DNA of 47,700 nt from Phellopilus nigrolimitatus (GCA_021029095.1 JAJOHG010000194.1:1-47700), one strand, 5' to 3'. Positions 9,979-20,929 are shown, counted from the stretch's first letter. The notes: generated by a model not told the origin, from the letters alone. Numbers and translations: made by a program.

Positions 9979-10560
9979 TGTACAGTGGCTCACATAAGTA
10001 TTATGTAAGTACCCCGAACTCGACCTTGTTCGCACGGAGTCATCGTCCATTGCAGCTCAGTGCTTCGAGGGTTGTGTGTGAGGATGCAATGTGGTGTTTG
10101 TCATATTTCTTTCGAATGTTTTCCATACAAGTCTTTTTTTTATTTTTTATTTTATTTTTATTTTTATTTACTTTAGACTTCTTGTTCCCTTCTGTGCTAA
10201 CTTCTTGGGTCCGGGATCTGTGCTCACACTGCTACGATTTACTTCAATGCGCCTGGCTGGCCGGATGTCATGCGCCCGTGGGCAGACGTCCGCGGGGACG
10301 AATTCATGCGCTACTGACGTGCATACGCGATCCCCACATCGACCGCAAGCCTCGCGGTCGATGTGGGGATCGCGTATGCACGTCAGGAGGTAAAAGAATG
10401 CCGTAGGGCGCGGAAGATGAAAAGGGCGAGAGACGGGGCTGAAAGCAGTGCTGCTGCTGCAGATTAGGCTCGCGATCTCGTTCTTTTTTCTCTCGCACTA
10501 TTTATCGTACCACAGTATACAATAAAGTCAACCCTAGGCCCTGAACTTATCGACGCCACA
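9979..10560 (+). repeat. Dispersed element A, copy 1 (transposon-end-like start)
   Basis: Begins TA-CAGTGGCTCACATAAGTATT, which resembles the terminal inverted repeat of fungal Tc1/mariner (pogo/Fot1-like) transposons including a TA target. It is closely similar to 25967-26400 over several hundred bases, including the stretches TGTGCTAACTTCTTGGGTCC and GCGCCCGTGGGCAG and the end GATTAGGCTCGCGAT. It differs from that copy by an inverted duplication at 10314-10386 and an expanded TTTTATTTT run at 10131-10172. No transposase or opposite end was found. Confidence 0.6.
10314..10386. repeat. Perfect 33-bp inverted repeat (hairpin, 7-nt loop)
   Basis: The left arm 10314-10346 starts CTGACGTGCATACGCGATCC and is exactly reverse-complementary to the right arm 10354-10386, around the loop AAGCCTC. 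The homologous site in the second element (about 26193-26235) carries only one arm, so the palindrome arose locally by inverted duplication. Confidence 0.9.
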
Positions 10561-10957
10561 CAGCATGCAAATACGCCGTGGCTAGTCTAGGTTGTTTCCT
10601 TTTACCTGCCCAGATGGACGTAGGCACAAGACCACCGATATTGACCGAAGCTTGTTTTTCTCTTTCCTTGGCGCAAAGTCACTTTAAAACTTATCTTAGT
10701 CTTTGTAACTAGTGTCCTTTCCTCCTGGTACAAACAGACTTAGTTTACTTCTGCCGAGAAGTTATGCAAACTCTATTTATCCCGTAGCACGGCCGTGCAT
10801 TCCGCTTTCTTTACTTTGCATTGAAATCTTTGCAATGGTCGGAAACACGATATCCGAACCCAGAACGAGTACTTGGCCCTCCCTCCGCGATATCTATCAT
10901 GCAAATTAATTAACTCGCCGCACAATGGCAATATTCTGCAATGTAAAAGCAAAGGGC

Positions 10958-10963
10958 TATAAA
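10958..10963 (+). promoter_or_regulatory. TATA box of alpha copy 1
   Basis: The sequence GGGCTATAAATTCGTAC contains TATAAA 118 nt before the ATG. The same word and near-identical spacing are found in copies 2 and 3 and degraded in copy 4. The surrounding 200 nt are also conserved between copies. Confidence 0.75.
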
Positions 10964-11075
10964 TTCGTACATGACTTCCAGTTGTCCGAACAGAAACACT
11001 CACAAAGACATAAGGTGAATTGTATAGACGCATATCAGTCTCGGTCGTTACAGCACTGATATCGTGATATTCAGA

Positions 11076-11525
11076 ATGACGCCTGGAACACCACTTGAAC
11101 CTTGGTCTGTCTATGTTATCTTCGGGACCTGGACATACACAGATGATAAAAAATTGGGGATACTGGTCATAACGGATACCGAAGGCATCATCTATCCATG
11201 TGAATCTGAAGGGGAGACATGGAAAACAGGTGAACACATTGTAGGTGACATTATTACACTGGACTTCCGAGGTGCCATCCAGCTCAATGGAAAGCTACTG
11301 ACAAGAGAGGTCATCTTGAAGACCATTTCAAACCTGAATTATATGACTGTCACTGTCACTAATCTGCCTTCAGAAAAAGAGTGGCTTCGCAAATACCTTG
11401 CGGCATTCCGTATCGGTGGAGATACAGGAAGAGTATTTTATTATGGGACAAGTGAAGTGTCTGAATTCGTCATTACACTTCAAGCATTGCGGAAAACAGA
11501 TGATGTGTACTTGCCTAGGATGTGA
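11076..11525 (+). CDS. Alpha-family protein, copy 1 (unknown function)
   Basis: Intronless 149-residue protein starting MTPGTPLEPWSVYVIFG. The start is chosen because all four paralogues begin at the same aligned ATG, although the frame is open four codons further upstream. Motifs shared between paralogues, in order: LGILV, TDTEGIIYPCESEG, TWKTGEHI, RGAIQLN, SEKEWLRKYL, a glycine-rich turn, YGTSEVSEFVI and a C-terminal DDVYL. It has no signal peptide or transmembrane segment. Alternating hydrophobic residues suggest a beta-rich cytosolic domain followed by a helix at SEKEWL. I do not recognise the family. A TATA box 118 nt upstream and conservation of the frame between copies argue that it is a real gene. 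Confidence 0.75.
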   Translation: MTPGTPLEPWSVYVIFGTWTYTDDKKLGILVITDTEGIIYPCESEGETWKTGEHIVGDIITLDFRGAIQLNGKLLTREVILKTISNLNYMTVTVTNLPSEKEWLRKYLAAFRIGGDTGRVFYYGTSEVSEFVITLQALRKTDDVYLPRM

Positions 11526-12300
11526 AGACACATAATACGGTCTTTGGAAGCGTTTGAAATACCAGCATTGGGGATTCTGTCTAGGTTTCGGGAGAGGCAG
11601 AAAATACCATCATCTTCATGTGCGATCCCTGCTCCGCTAGTTACTATGCATATTCACGAATGTACATACAGAGAAGGTTATTCCAAATGTTGTCTTTGCA
11701 TTGAGACGAGGAGAAAACTGATGTGCTGTACATAATCGTATTTACAGCTATAGGCAAGTGTGAAGAGCGATGAGCAGGTTCTAGATATTCAGCTCAGGAA
11801 CGTTTGGGACAGCTTCCCTAGCTGCAGAGCGTCGTCCTTGTCTGCATTGGCTATGCATGCTTTGAAAAGTACTGCCGGCGTAAAAAGAGCGGCTGCCATG
11901 GATGATTCATTGAGCGATTCGGCTTTCGCTCAACGTCTGAGCGGCTGCAGGAACCCCTTTGCGCACTCCAACGGCGTCCTCAGCAGATTACCACCCAACA
12001 GTATCCAGCTCGTGGGCCCACTGGTTCAGGAAGACGTGTTCGGCCCGAAGTCAACAGTGTTTGGAATTTCTGCAGTACATGTTCGTGCCTGTGTTCTAGT
12101 TACAGGAGAGGCGATAGCGATAGCTCGGAGGAGAGAAAGGAGAGAGGGAAGGACTGGCATGGTGAGCGCGCTCCAGGGACAGCTCGAGTGTCTCGCAGAG
12201 ATTTAGATCTAAGCGGAGTGCCGTCAGCCAGCGCCTCCATTAATTTCTCGACTTCTTTTGCAGATTACACGACTCACTGGAATGCATTTGGTTTTCTATA

Positions 12301-13190
12301 AGGTCATGCATGGTGTCTAGGCTTCAATTATACTTCTCGGTCAACCCGCCAACGTATGGAAAAAGAGATGACGAACAAGCCAAACGAGCACGTGAGCACG
12401 ACTTGAAGACGACGCGGTTACTGCCGAGACACGAGCTCTTCGTCTTCCAGCTAAAAAACCTAAGAACGAAGCATCTCCTCGATCCAGACCTAGATAGAGC
12501 TCATCTGCGTTGTGGTACTCTGTAGGGGGCCTGTCCGCGCTTGCGCTCTCGCTCTTTCTGCACCGCCTGCTCTAATGCAGCGGGAAAAAAAAAAAGAAAC
12601 CCGTACGGACCCGTCGCAGATGGGCTGCTGGCAACCAGGCATTGCCCTCTTTTATCGACAGACGTCCATGCCTGCGAGCGACGCTTGGCCGCGTCCTCCG
12701 ATGATCTCTGGCGCTGGCTGGCATCGCACTGCTCGCGCACCCGGCACCGTGCAGATGTCCCTACACCCGCTCGGCCCAATTTGAGTGCTGGACTGTCCAT
12801 TTTTCCGCCGGTGCTCCTATCAATTTTTCAGGAGCGTGTCGACCTCCCTCCCTCGACACTGCCGTACGCCCCTGCCTGCGCTCGACACCCTTATCGATGC
12901 CGAAAGAAAACGCAACGAAAGCTGGAAGGCACGAGACGGCGACTTATAGCCAACGGACAATTAAAACACCTCTGTTCTCCATATCTTATGAATATTCTGT
13001 TTTGCTGACTTCAGAGTACTTTTAATGCAGATATAAATGTATAGTAAAATCATATGCGCAAATGAGTCGTGGCACGCAGTGCTACACAGTCCGACATTCA
13101 GTGATTCGCAGACAGTCAGGTCGCAAGAATAGCGCAATTCATGGTTACCGGGAACTACATATCTCTAACGTCACATCTCTAAGTTACTAA
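12301..13190. other. Gene-free spacer
   Basis: Mixed composition. 12500-12950 is GC-richer with an A11 run at 12585-12595 and only overlapping shadow ORFs in several frames. No domain or gene was recognised. Confidence 0.45.
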
Positions 13191-13193
13191 CGA

Positions 13194-13536
13194 TTACTTG
13201 AAAAGATTTCCCAATCCTGCACGCATAACTCTATCCACTTCTTTCGAGATGTCATTGAAGTGGACTCGCTCTACAGTCGATAGTACTGCTTCAGAGCCGA
13301 CCTTCTTGAACCGGATCACGTACAGCTGCCTGCTCCGGTCCACCAGGTCGAGCTCAAATTGCAGGCCCGCCTTGGCTGCAGCTGCAGATATAATTCAGCT
13401 CGTCAGTCTATTTCACCGCAGGCAGTGTGAGCGTCGCTTATGACTTACTCGCGGCCAATGCGCTGAAGTTGTTCGGGCTTCCAAATGGCGGTGCAGGTCC
13501 AGTAGGGGCCTTGGGGCGCTGGCTGGACGAGGACAT
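13194..13536 (-). CDS. Small ~90-aa protein, beta family member 1
   Basis: Two exons: 13449-13536 (MSSSSQRPKAPTGPAPPFG to SALAA) and 13194-13381 (AAKAGLQFELDLVDRSRQLY, then VIRFKKVGSEAV, then HFNDISKEVDRVM to NLFK-stop). The intron 13382-13448 is 67 nt, GT-AG, phase 1; the acceptor could be 6 nt later without changing frame. A TATA box (GGTATAAAAGCG, minus, about 13650-13661) lies about 115 nt upstream. The protein has a Ser/Pro-rich tail, then predicted beta-strands and a C-terminal amphipathic helix, with no signal peptide. It resembles the product at 41226-41548 in the Ala/Arg-Lys-Gly-hydrophobic block, the FVK/FKKxGS motif and the final helix, with an intron of the same phase in the same place. 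Function unknown. Confidence 0.65.
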
Positions 13537-13649
13537 TTGTACTCTCTTTGTGGGTTGGGGGATGAGTTCCTGTCTTCTTATGTGGCGTGCGACGATAGGA
13601 GTGTAGTCGAGCTGAGACGAATGGTAACGACAAACACCTGGGGCGCCCT

Positions 13650-13661
13650 CGCTTTTATACC
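13650..13661 (-). promoter_or_regulatory. TATA box of small gene 13194-13536
   Basis: On the minus strand GGTATAAAAGCG sits about 115 nt upstream of the ATG at 13536, matching the spacing seen for the alpha genes and for the gene at 41226-41548. Confidence 0.65.
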
Positions 13662-14450
13662 GCTCGCGACCTCAGTTTTTGCATTCTGCGCCGCATCGAG
13701 CAATCATGTTTGCGCGCTAGTCCATAGCCTGCAATGCGGGAGCAGCTTTGAAGTGGCATGCCGTGCCACCCGTTATGGTACTTTACCTCGCACTTACTCT
13801 TTCGGGTGCATCTACCGGCCAGGCCATTGCGCGCCCGCCTCGGCATATAGGCAGTCCGTCTATGTTTGCTTTGTTCCCCTCGCAATTTTGCCTTTACTTC
13901 TGCTCCTTAGCTCCTTCTTTGCATGGCCGGACGTGTTTTGTATTCTCCCTTTTAGGCCCTCCTGGTCGGGCCGTCTGTTATGCGCACCCCATTTTGCATA
14001 GCCAATACGTCGTGGTCTTGTCTATTTTCCTTGCATTGAATTTTGCTTTTTGCTTTTTTGTTCTTCTTTCTCAGCCTGTTTCCCATGCGTGCACGAGGCG
14101 GCTCGCCGTAGGATTAGTTAGTTAGTTAGGCCTGGCTCTGTTCTCGACTTTGCACGCTATCGACATGCAAAGAGGAAAGTAGCTTCGAAGTGCCGATCTG
14201 CCGCAGCTTTGTACTTACCCTTCCGGGTGCTCCTGCGTACATGAAGCCGGGCCATCTATGCATTGTGGGCCCCTTCATTTGCATCGCTAATCCGTCATAG
14301 CTTTGCTTTCTCCCCGCATTCTCAGTTTTTTTGCTTTGCATTTGTTTTTACAGCTTGTTTCCGCATGCGGCCCGCCACCATGCCTTTTCTGCGCTTTGGC
14401 CGCTTGGACCGTGCTCTGCTCGACTGCCGAGTCTTGCACACTATGTACAT
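13662..14450. other. Gene-free spacer with diverged internal repetition
   Basis: Two loosely similar stretches (about 13680-14100 and 14140-14400) share words such as AGCTTCGAAGTG/AGCTTTGAAGTG, CTTWCGGGTGC and CAGCYTGTTTCC, suggesting an old tandem duplication. Long ORFs here overlap in several frames and show no motif. Confidence 0.35.
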
Positions 14451-14460
14451 GTACTAGCAT

Positions 14461-14940
14461 GCACAATGGTTTAGTATGTAGAGTGTTCATTACTTATGGA
14501 GTAACGGGCTACCGAGTTGCTTTTGATGTGCTTGGTTTACATACTGAGAGCGGTGGATGCGTATTTATGGAAGGGAAGAAGAGACAATGGCAATTTTATA
14601 GAATGAACGAAGGACAAGATGTATCGGTAGTCCAATTTCTTGGAAATCAAGAACGTACTTGAACTCCTGTCTAAACGTAGCTCCGGAGTCTGCAATACAT
14701 AGCTTCAGAAAACACAACATGATCAATTGCACGGTCGAGGTAAAGACGAATAATTCAATCCATACAAAAACAAAAAAAAGCCCATGGAATCAAAAGTACA
14801 ACGTTAGGCCCCGGAAATCTTTGATAAAACGGTACTTTATATTTACAAGCCGGCCATATGTAGAAAAGGACATAATAAAGGAGGGGGAATCTGAATTTGG
14901 GTGGGAGATGGTACAAATATCAAAAAAGGACGAGGTTTAG
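14461..14940 (+). other. Possible broken small gene in AT-rich DNA
   Basis: One frame reads YRVAFDVLGLHTESGG, then GKKRQWQFYRMNEG and stops at 14660-14662. Another reads on from 14659 to 14940 (RPYVEKDIIKEGESEFG to KKDEV-stop). The Gly-x-x-QxW-like pattern in the first part faintly recalls a beta-trefoil repeat. The frames do not join without a splice or frameshift, so this could be a decayed gene or chance. Confidence 0.25.
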
Positions 14941-14974
14941 AGAGCCGCTTCGGTTCCATGGCATCTGTGTCTGC

Positions 14975-15297
14975 TCATATAATCACGCCGGGCCTTGCTC
15001 CCACTCCAGCACCATAGACTCCCCCCGTATGATCTGCTCCCAACTTCGTACCGTCGGCGCCCGCACCAGCACCTGGGCTCACGTCGTTCACGACCGCACC
15101 CGCGTCCGGCGCGCCGCTGGCGTGAATATCTCTCAGGTTTGCACCGGTTCCCGTACCTACGTCGCCGCGATTTCATCTATCGCGCCGTTGACGGGCATCT
15201 CTCTAGCGACCGGAGCTGCAGCCGGCCCAGCCGCAGCCATATTGCCAGCCGCCATATCCCCCGGAGCTACAACTGGTACATCCCCTGTACCAGCCAT
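14975..15297 (-). CDS. Possible small Gly/Ala-rich protein
   Basis: A TATA-like TGATATATACAG (minus, about 15388-15398) lies about 95 nt upstream of an ATG at 15297 (MAGTGDVPVVAPGDMAAG). The frame closes at 15157-15159. Splicing out GTAGGT...CCAG (44 nt) keeps the frame and adds a Gly/Ala/Asp-rich tail (GAPDAGAVVNDVSPGAGAG to GARPGVII-stop at 14975). The composition is strongly coding-like but of low complexity, and the intron is at the short limit for fungi. No family was recognised. Size and promoter spacing resemble the other small genes nearby. Confidence 0.35.
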
Positions 15298-15452
15298 AGT
15301 ATTGGATTTTCATCTTCGTGGCGCTGTCGAAAACAACAAAAGAATTTCCAAGTATATCGTGCAACCCGTAGTAAACGTGCATACATGCTGTATATATCAC
15401 TACGAAAAATGTTCGAACTCCGACTACACCAAACACAATCAAATAAACCTCG

Positions 15453-16225
15453 TCACATCAAGCCCACATAAGCCATATAATCCTTGGTATGGTTAACCGG
15501 CCCGGCATGCACATGCCCGAGTGCGTCGAAAAACTCCAACTCTATCGCGAGCATGAGGAGACCGTAGGGGATCCACGCGAACGCGACGATGGCGAGCAGG
15601 ATGAGTCCTTCTTTTTCGAGGGGCGTCTGGAGGGAGCTCTGCATTTTGTCCCGGAGACGGAAAAGGTAGGTGTCAGCCGATTCGATATGGGAAATGTGAG
15701 GAGGGAGAAAAAAAAAAAAGGGGGGGGGGGGGGGGGGGGGAACGCACCGTGGCGACGAGGGCGCCGACAGGCCACATAATCGAGAGGACGTATTTGAGGT
15801 ATGATTCGCCCTGGAGCAGGGAGAAGCCCGCCCGCGCACCCACGCGGGTGCTCTTAAGGGTGTTATTGCCTGCGCTGAAGGCAGCCATGGGGCGGTGGTG
15901 GAAAAACACAGTGTAAGGGATCCAGAGGAGCGTAATCAGGGCGGTGAAGAGAAGCTCGACGGCAATTGGGTCTGCAGCGGATGTCAGTGCGGATCTTTGT
16001 ACGAATGTGGCTGAAGCGTCACCGTAGAAACCAGCGGAGGTGTTGGTATGAAAAATGTGGTAGCTAGTGAGGCCGAACTCGGAGACAGCGAAGAGCCACT
16101 GCGCCGAGGGAGTAAATGATATCAATCAATCATGGAATGCAACATAATGAGTGTGACGCAAAACTGACCAGGAGCGCGTAGAGCGTGGCGCGGTGGTGGA
16201 CATACGATCCAGTGTCTCTGCGCAT
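15453..16225 (-). CDS. Four-TM integral membrane protein (MARVEL-like topology)
   Basis: Three exons, 16169-16225, 15748-16098 and 15453-15638, give 197 residues; all introns are phase 0. The start MRRDTGSYVHHRATLYALL is the first ATG continuing across intron 1. Four hydrophobic segments are visible: LYALLWLFAVSEFGLTSYHI, VELLFTALITLLWIPYTVFF, LKYVLSIMWPVGALVAT and LILLAIVAFAWIPYGLLMLA, with an FFDALGHVHAG loop near the C-terminus. Small four-helix membrane proteins of this type are common in basidiomycetes and often labelled MARVEL-like, but I see no decisive signature. Intron 2 (15639-15747) contains a 20-G homopolymer next to an A-run. Confidence 0.65.
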
Positions 16226-16940
16226 CGTGGCGGATTCAGCGTGTGTTATTTTGCGACGGCTGGCAGAATGGGTCAGAGAATCTGAATTCGAGGAAACGCA
16301 GGGCGTTCCGGTAATAATTTATATATTTCCGTGTCTGAGCCCTTGCCCGCCTCCTTTTCGCTTCGATTCCGTCAGCCCACGGGCCACACCTGTATCCTCC
16401 TGCATCAGTAAATGACTATGATGAGCATCGCGCGTTTTCAGGCATTGCGCTACGCGGCCATTTAGAACAGTCAGCCAGTCTGGGACATACGTGCAATCAA
16501 AGTCATAACTGACCGTTATTTCAGTTGCCTCAAGCAGGGCGGCACCGACGCTCGCGGTAATTGGCATCGATGATCAAGAGCGAAAGCCAAACCAAGAACA
16601 TTGCAGTAAATACACTCATAGACAGAGTGCAACAATACACCCTACGTACGTATCTGAATAAAAGCTAGAGCTGATTGATATGAACGAGTGAGAAATTAGA
16701 ATGACAGCTAGTCTACATTGTATTTAAATTCCGTTATATGTCTTGAACATATGTAAAAGTCCGATTGCAATACCGGCAAGACCATCAAAAGATCAGAGAC
16801 CAGAGCGTAAACAGTGAGCTAGTTAATAAAGAAAAAGGAAAGGTCTGATGAGTGAAATTAGTAGAGCAGGAGGTTTTGAGCAATGTGCAGAAAACGAAAC
16901 GATAAATTACGCGAAAAAATGAATGTATCGCGAGTGGGCA
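16226..16940. other. Intergenic, no gene seen
   Basis: Separates two minus-strand genes, so it should hold the promoter of the 15453-16225 gene and the terminator of the serine-rich gene. It is AT-rich toward 16600-16940. The longest ORFs (16185-16567) overlap on opposite strands and show no motif. Confidence 0.45.
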
Positions 16941-19900
16941 TTAGTCAGAGTCAACGACGCTAATGTCGAGGCTCATCATGTCGCCAAGGTGCTTTTCATG
17001 CTCGGGCTTGAGATGGAGGCTTCCTGGCGAGCCAGACGACAGCATCGACATATCTGCGGATGCGATGCTCCCGATAGAAGATACTGAAGGCCTCACAGCG
17101 TGTCTGCCCTTGCCTGCCGTTGAGGACGACACCAGTCGGTTTATTTGGAGAGTGGGCGAAGGCGATGTCGACGCAGAGTGAGAGTGCGACTGCGCCTGAA
17201 TGCCTTCGTACCCACCGGAATGGCCCCCATCGCTTTCGTCGCCCAACAGCATCGACATATTGCTCGGCAGCACCGGAAACACCGACGACGAGGTGCTTGC
17301 ACGCTTGCGCGCCGCGTGGTCGTGCTGCGACGCAAAGCTGGGCGATAGCCGCGAGCCAGGCTCGCGGGAAGTGATGTGCGTCTCGAGCATGGAGTCGGAG
17401 TCATCTGGAGCAGACGCGGTCGACGGCCTGGCGTAGTTCTGCATTCGCGGCTGGCGCACGAACGCGCCCTCCACGGACCCGGCTCGCGAGCCCGGTCTCG
17501 AGTGGCTCAGCATAGCACGCGCAAAGTTATGTGGCCTTTGAGACTGGGTACGGCGGGCTACGTCTAGCTGATCAACAAGGTCGCCTATCTGGTCTTCGAG
17601 ATCGCGTATGCGGCCCTGCATCTGGACGTTCTCCTCTCTTAGCGACTTTGCGTTGCGCTGCGAGTCTGCGAGCGCGCCCAGAATCGCCTCCATCTCCGAC
17701 GCGTGTTTCTCCTTCAGGGAGTTCATCGCGGCATCGATATGGAACTGCTGGAGCGGCGAGCCGCACGATGTCAGCGAAGTCGCCGTCGAGCCCGAGAACA
17801 CTGTCTTCGAGTTGTTGCTGGTCGACGTAGGCGTCGAAGAGGTGACCGTCGTCACCGGGCTGTCGCCACGCGAGGCGAGCTCCGCCATCGTCATCGTGCG
17901 CGACGAGCTTCGCCGGCGGCCCCAGGACCCCGAGCGCCCAACGTCGGAGAAGCCCGTGCGGGAGGGCGCATACGTCGACGGGGCCACACTCGACACACCG
18001 TTACCACCTCCCAGACGATAATCCCGCTCCGTGCTCGTGCGCGGCGTCGCAAGGCGCATGCGCGAGTCCGCCCGTGATTGATGCAAATTTTCCCGTTCGC
18101 GCTCCCGCTCGCGCTCCTTTTCAGGATCGAGGAGGCCCGCAGCTGCAAATGCACGAGCGGTGCGCGGACCCATCCAGTCAGGCGCTGTCCGTAGGGTCGT
18201 GGGTGTCTCGTTGACGCTCATGCTCCGTTTGCGATTCCTCGCCGACGGGAACCCGCCGTCCCGGCTGAACGCTCCCATCGTGCGGTCTGACATATTTGTT
18301 CCCGGCATCCGGCGGGTGTTAGTCGATAAGCCCAGAGAAGACGCCGAGCGCGCACCCGGAGAGAGCAAGCCTGCCGGCCCGTCGTCTCTAGCCTGATATG
18401 AACGCAGGAGTTGGCGACTGCCGTCCGAGGCAACGCGATTTTTGGGCGCGCCGCCCGCCGTACTCGGACGTGTCGGTGTAGCATAAAGCCGGGAGGCCAT
18501 AGCGCGTCGTTTCGAGGTGTCCCCTGTTGTGCTCGAACCTGAGAGCGCAGAGTACGAACGGGCGTTCGGAGGCGGCTTCGCTGTGTCGGCGAGGTCCTCG
18601 GAAGACGTTTTTGACGATTTGAAGTTCATCCGAGTTGGAGAAAGTACGTGGCGCCGCGCGTTCATGGGTGTCGCTTCGATGGACGTCCTGCGAGATGGGT
18701 CGCCTGTAGAGAGCGAAGACGTCGAGGGCGCAAGCGATGGCGGTCGCGACTTGCGCACAGGGGAGGACTGGAGGCCGAGGGTCCGCCGACGCGACTCTCC
18801 TGATGTACGCCTGCCGTTTGCGGCCGCTAACCAGATATCATCTGCATCGAGGCTTGTCCGCGCACCTGGCTCGACCGGTTCCGGAGACGGTGATGCAGAT
18901 GAATGCATCGGTGGTGGGGGCGTGACGGCCTCCACGGCGGCGGCGATGGCGGCGGACGCGTCGTCGGCGCGATGGGGTGCAATGTTGTTCGGGCTGAGCA
19001 GGGCAGCGAGGTCGGGGTCGAGCGACGAGAGGTCGAAACTGACCTGCTCGCCTTCGTGCTCAAAGTCCTCGGTATCGCGCGGGATCAATTGCAAAGCGGA
19101 CTTCGCGGGCGTCGCCACGACAAGCTCCTGGCATGGCGACGGGAACGAAACAGGTGAATCCGAGTAGGATGAGCTGCTCTCCGCCGAGGGCGAGTGCGAG
19201 ATCTCGCCGCCGTGCGCACGCACTCCGATCGAGCGGCGAAAATCGGCCAACCCTGCTTCCCATGACGCACTGAGGTTTGCGCTGGTCTCACCCGGCTGAG
19301 GATGCGCGAGCGAGGAGTCGGCGGTCAGATCCTGCGCGCGCAAGATCGACGCAGAGCTCTTATGAACCTGTTTGGCGAGATGTGCAAGCACGAGCGTTTC
19401 GCCGTCCTCTTCAGCTTCGGAGGCAGACTGCGAAGGCTGACTGAGACCCTCATCAGACGTATCCAACGGCGGCAGGTGCTTCGACATGGATGCGCTTGAC
19501 AGCTCTGACTCGATAATTGTCGACAAGTCGCCCGAGCGAGCCATGTTGATGTCCTGCGAGGTCTCTTGGAAGGTGTTGGTGACAAGAACTGCGAAATCAG
19601 TCAGATAAAAGCTGCATGTTTTCTAGGCATTCCGAGCCAAACCTTTCGGTGAAGACCTCTTGAACGGGTCGTCTGGCACAGGAAGGCCAGAGTTGAGTCT
19701 TACACGCCGCGTACTCCCGTTGAGCTGCGCTGCGTTCACCGGCGGTGGCGCGATGCTAATCACTGGCGACGATCCAAGGTCCTCAGACCGTGAGCGCCCA
19801 ACGTAGGGCGGAGGAGGAAGAGTTTTATCGAGGCTCATATGGAGGGACGTCCGTGGACCAAGCGTCATGAACCCGTTCTTCGATGCATGAACGCCGCTCA

Positions 19901-20318
19901 CATTCAGTGTCGGAATCGACGAGCTGCTCCTGCGGTGCTTCAACTCCCCAGAAGGCGCCGTAAATACAACAGGGGGGTGTTGGGAGGAAGAAGCGCCGCT
20001 GCTGCTGTTCGACTGCTTGGGGCCGAATGGAAGCATATTGCGTAGAGAGCGGAATTTCGGGATGCCGGTGCCCCCGCCTGCGGGAGGTGAAGGTGACACC
20101 GGAGGTTTAATGCTGGATGCGTTTGTCGAGGAAGAGGACGGACTGCTATGTACTGATGGAATGCGAGGAGAGGGAAGCAGGGAGAATTGGGGGAGGCCGA
20201 ATGCACTGTTGCTGCGTGAGGCCTTGCGAGGCGCGGGGGAAGCCATGACAGGAATGTATGACACAGAGGGTCCATTCCCTCCTTGGAAGCGCTCTGACAT
20301 CGCTGGGGTATTCTGCAT
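16941..20318 (-). CDS. Large Ser-rich protein with C-terminal coiled coil
   Basis: Two exons, 19643-20318 and 16941-19588, joined by a 54-nt phase-1 intron, give 1107 residues. Starts MQNTPAMSERFQGGNG. Most of the protein is disordered, rich in Ser/Pro/Arg with many S/T-P sites (for example HVLSPTRMNF) and an Arg/Glu run (ERERERE). Around residues 840-910 there is a clear heptad-type segment (MNSLKEKHASEMEAILGAL, then LREENVQMQGRIRDLEDQIG) that should form a coiled coil. The protein ends in an acidic tail (DISVVDSD). No catalytic domain is seen. The architecture is that of a phospho-regulated scaffold, perhaps cytoskeletal or polarity-related, but that is inference. The opposite strand shows several long shadow ORFs caused by GC-rich codons. 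Confidence 0.8.
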
Positions 20319-20925
20319 CGACCGTTATCATTTATGAAGAGGAATGTATCTGTGGGTTATGGGGGCCTTCACTCACCGATCGTCTCCCCTCCGTCTAAAC
20401 AGCACCCAGTCCAAACCCCTCAGCAGCGACCACTCTTAAACCGCGTTATCGCAACCGCCTTTTCTCCTTCTGCGATGCAAGCTAGCTTGCTGCTTGCTGT
20501 TTGCGAGCTTAGCTGAAGATCCAAGTTCGGTACCCCAAATTGAGCAAGAAAGTCCGGTAAAAAAGAAGGCGATAATGTTTGCTCGAAAGTTGTACCATAG
20601 AGTGTGTTGAAAGATAGTGTGTGTTGAAGGACAAGAAGCTAGGACGTGGTCGACATGCTGTTCATGCAGTTATATTCGTTGGCGTCGTGGCGTCGCCGCT
20701 GTTTGTCGCCGTCGTCGCTGTCGAGTTCGGGCACAGTCGGCTTTTTCCAGAATTTTTTCACTTTGGCGACCATTCCGGTTCGAGACGACGATCATCTATC
20801 GTCAGGGTCGTGTCACATCGCATTGTGGCGTCTAAGTAGTTTATGTTTGCTCCCGACGTCTGTAATATGTATCTAATATTAAAAACACTAGAGTCCGAGT
20901 TTTATTGATTCTTAAGAGCGGATAT
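20319..20925. other. Intergenic, no gene seen
   Basis: Upstream region of the serine-rich gene. A possible 5'-UTR intron donor (GATCGGTGAGTGAAG, minus, near 20375) was noticed. 20617-20876 is open in several overlapping frames with no motif. Confidence 0.4.
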
Positions 20926-20929
20926 CCGA

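Larger units (their letters stand above)
10636..12300 (+). repeat. Duplicated unit, copy 1
   Basis: Starts at GATATTGACCGAAGCTTG and carries conserved upstream DNA, the alpha gene, and a conserved 3' tail (AGGTTTCGG; GACGAGGAGAAAACTGATG; GGAACGTTTGGGACAG; GCGCCTCCATTAATTTCT). The same order recurs at 26560-28190 (inverted), 30745-32330 and 34500-36230. Confidence 0.85.

Noticed and set aside
10091..10393. Phe/Ile-rich hydrophobic ORF
   Set aside because: Produced by a TTTTATTTT run in element A; the equivalent run is absent from copy 2.
14107..14130. GTTAGTTAGTTAGG, a telomere-like word
   Set aside because: Only three 4-bp units, not TTAGGG repeats; no evidence of an interstitial telomere.
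17608..19167. Long plus-strand ORFs opposite the serine-rich gene
   Set aside because: Shadow frames of GC-rich Ser/Arg codons on the minus strand; no motif and no exon logic.
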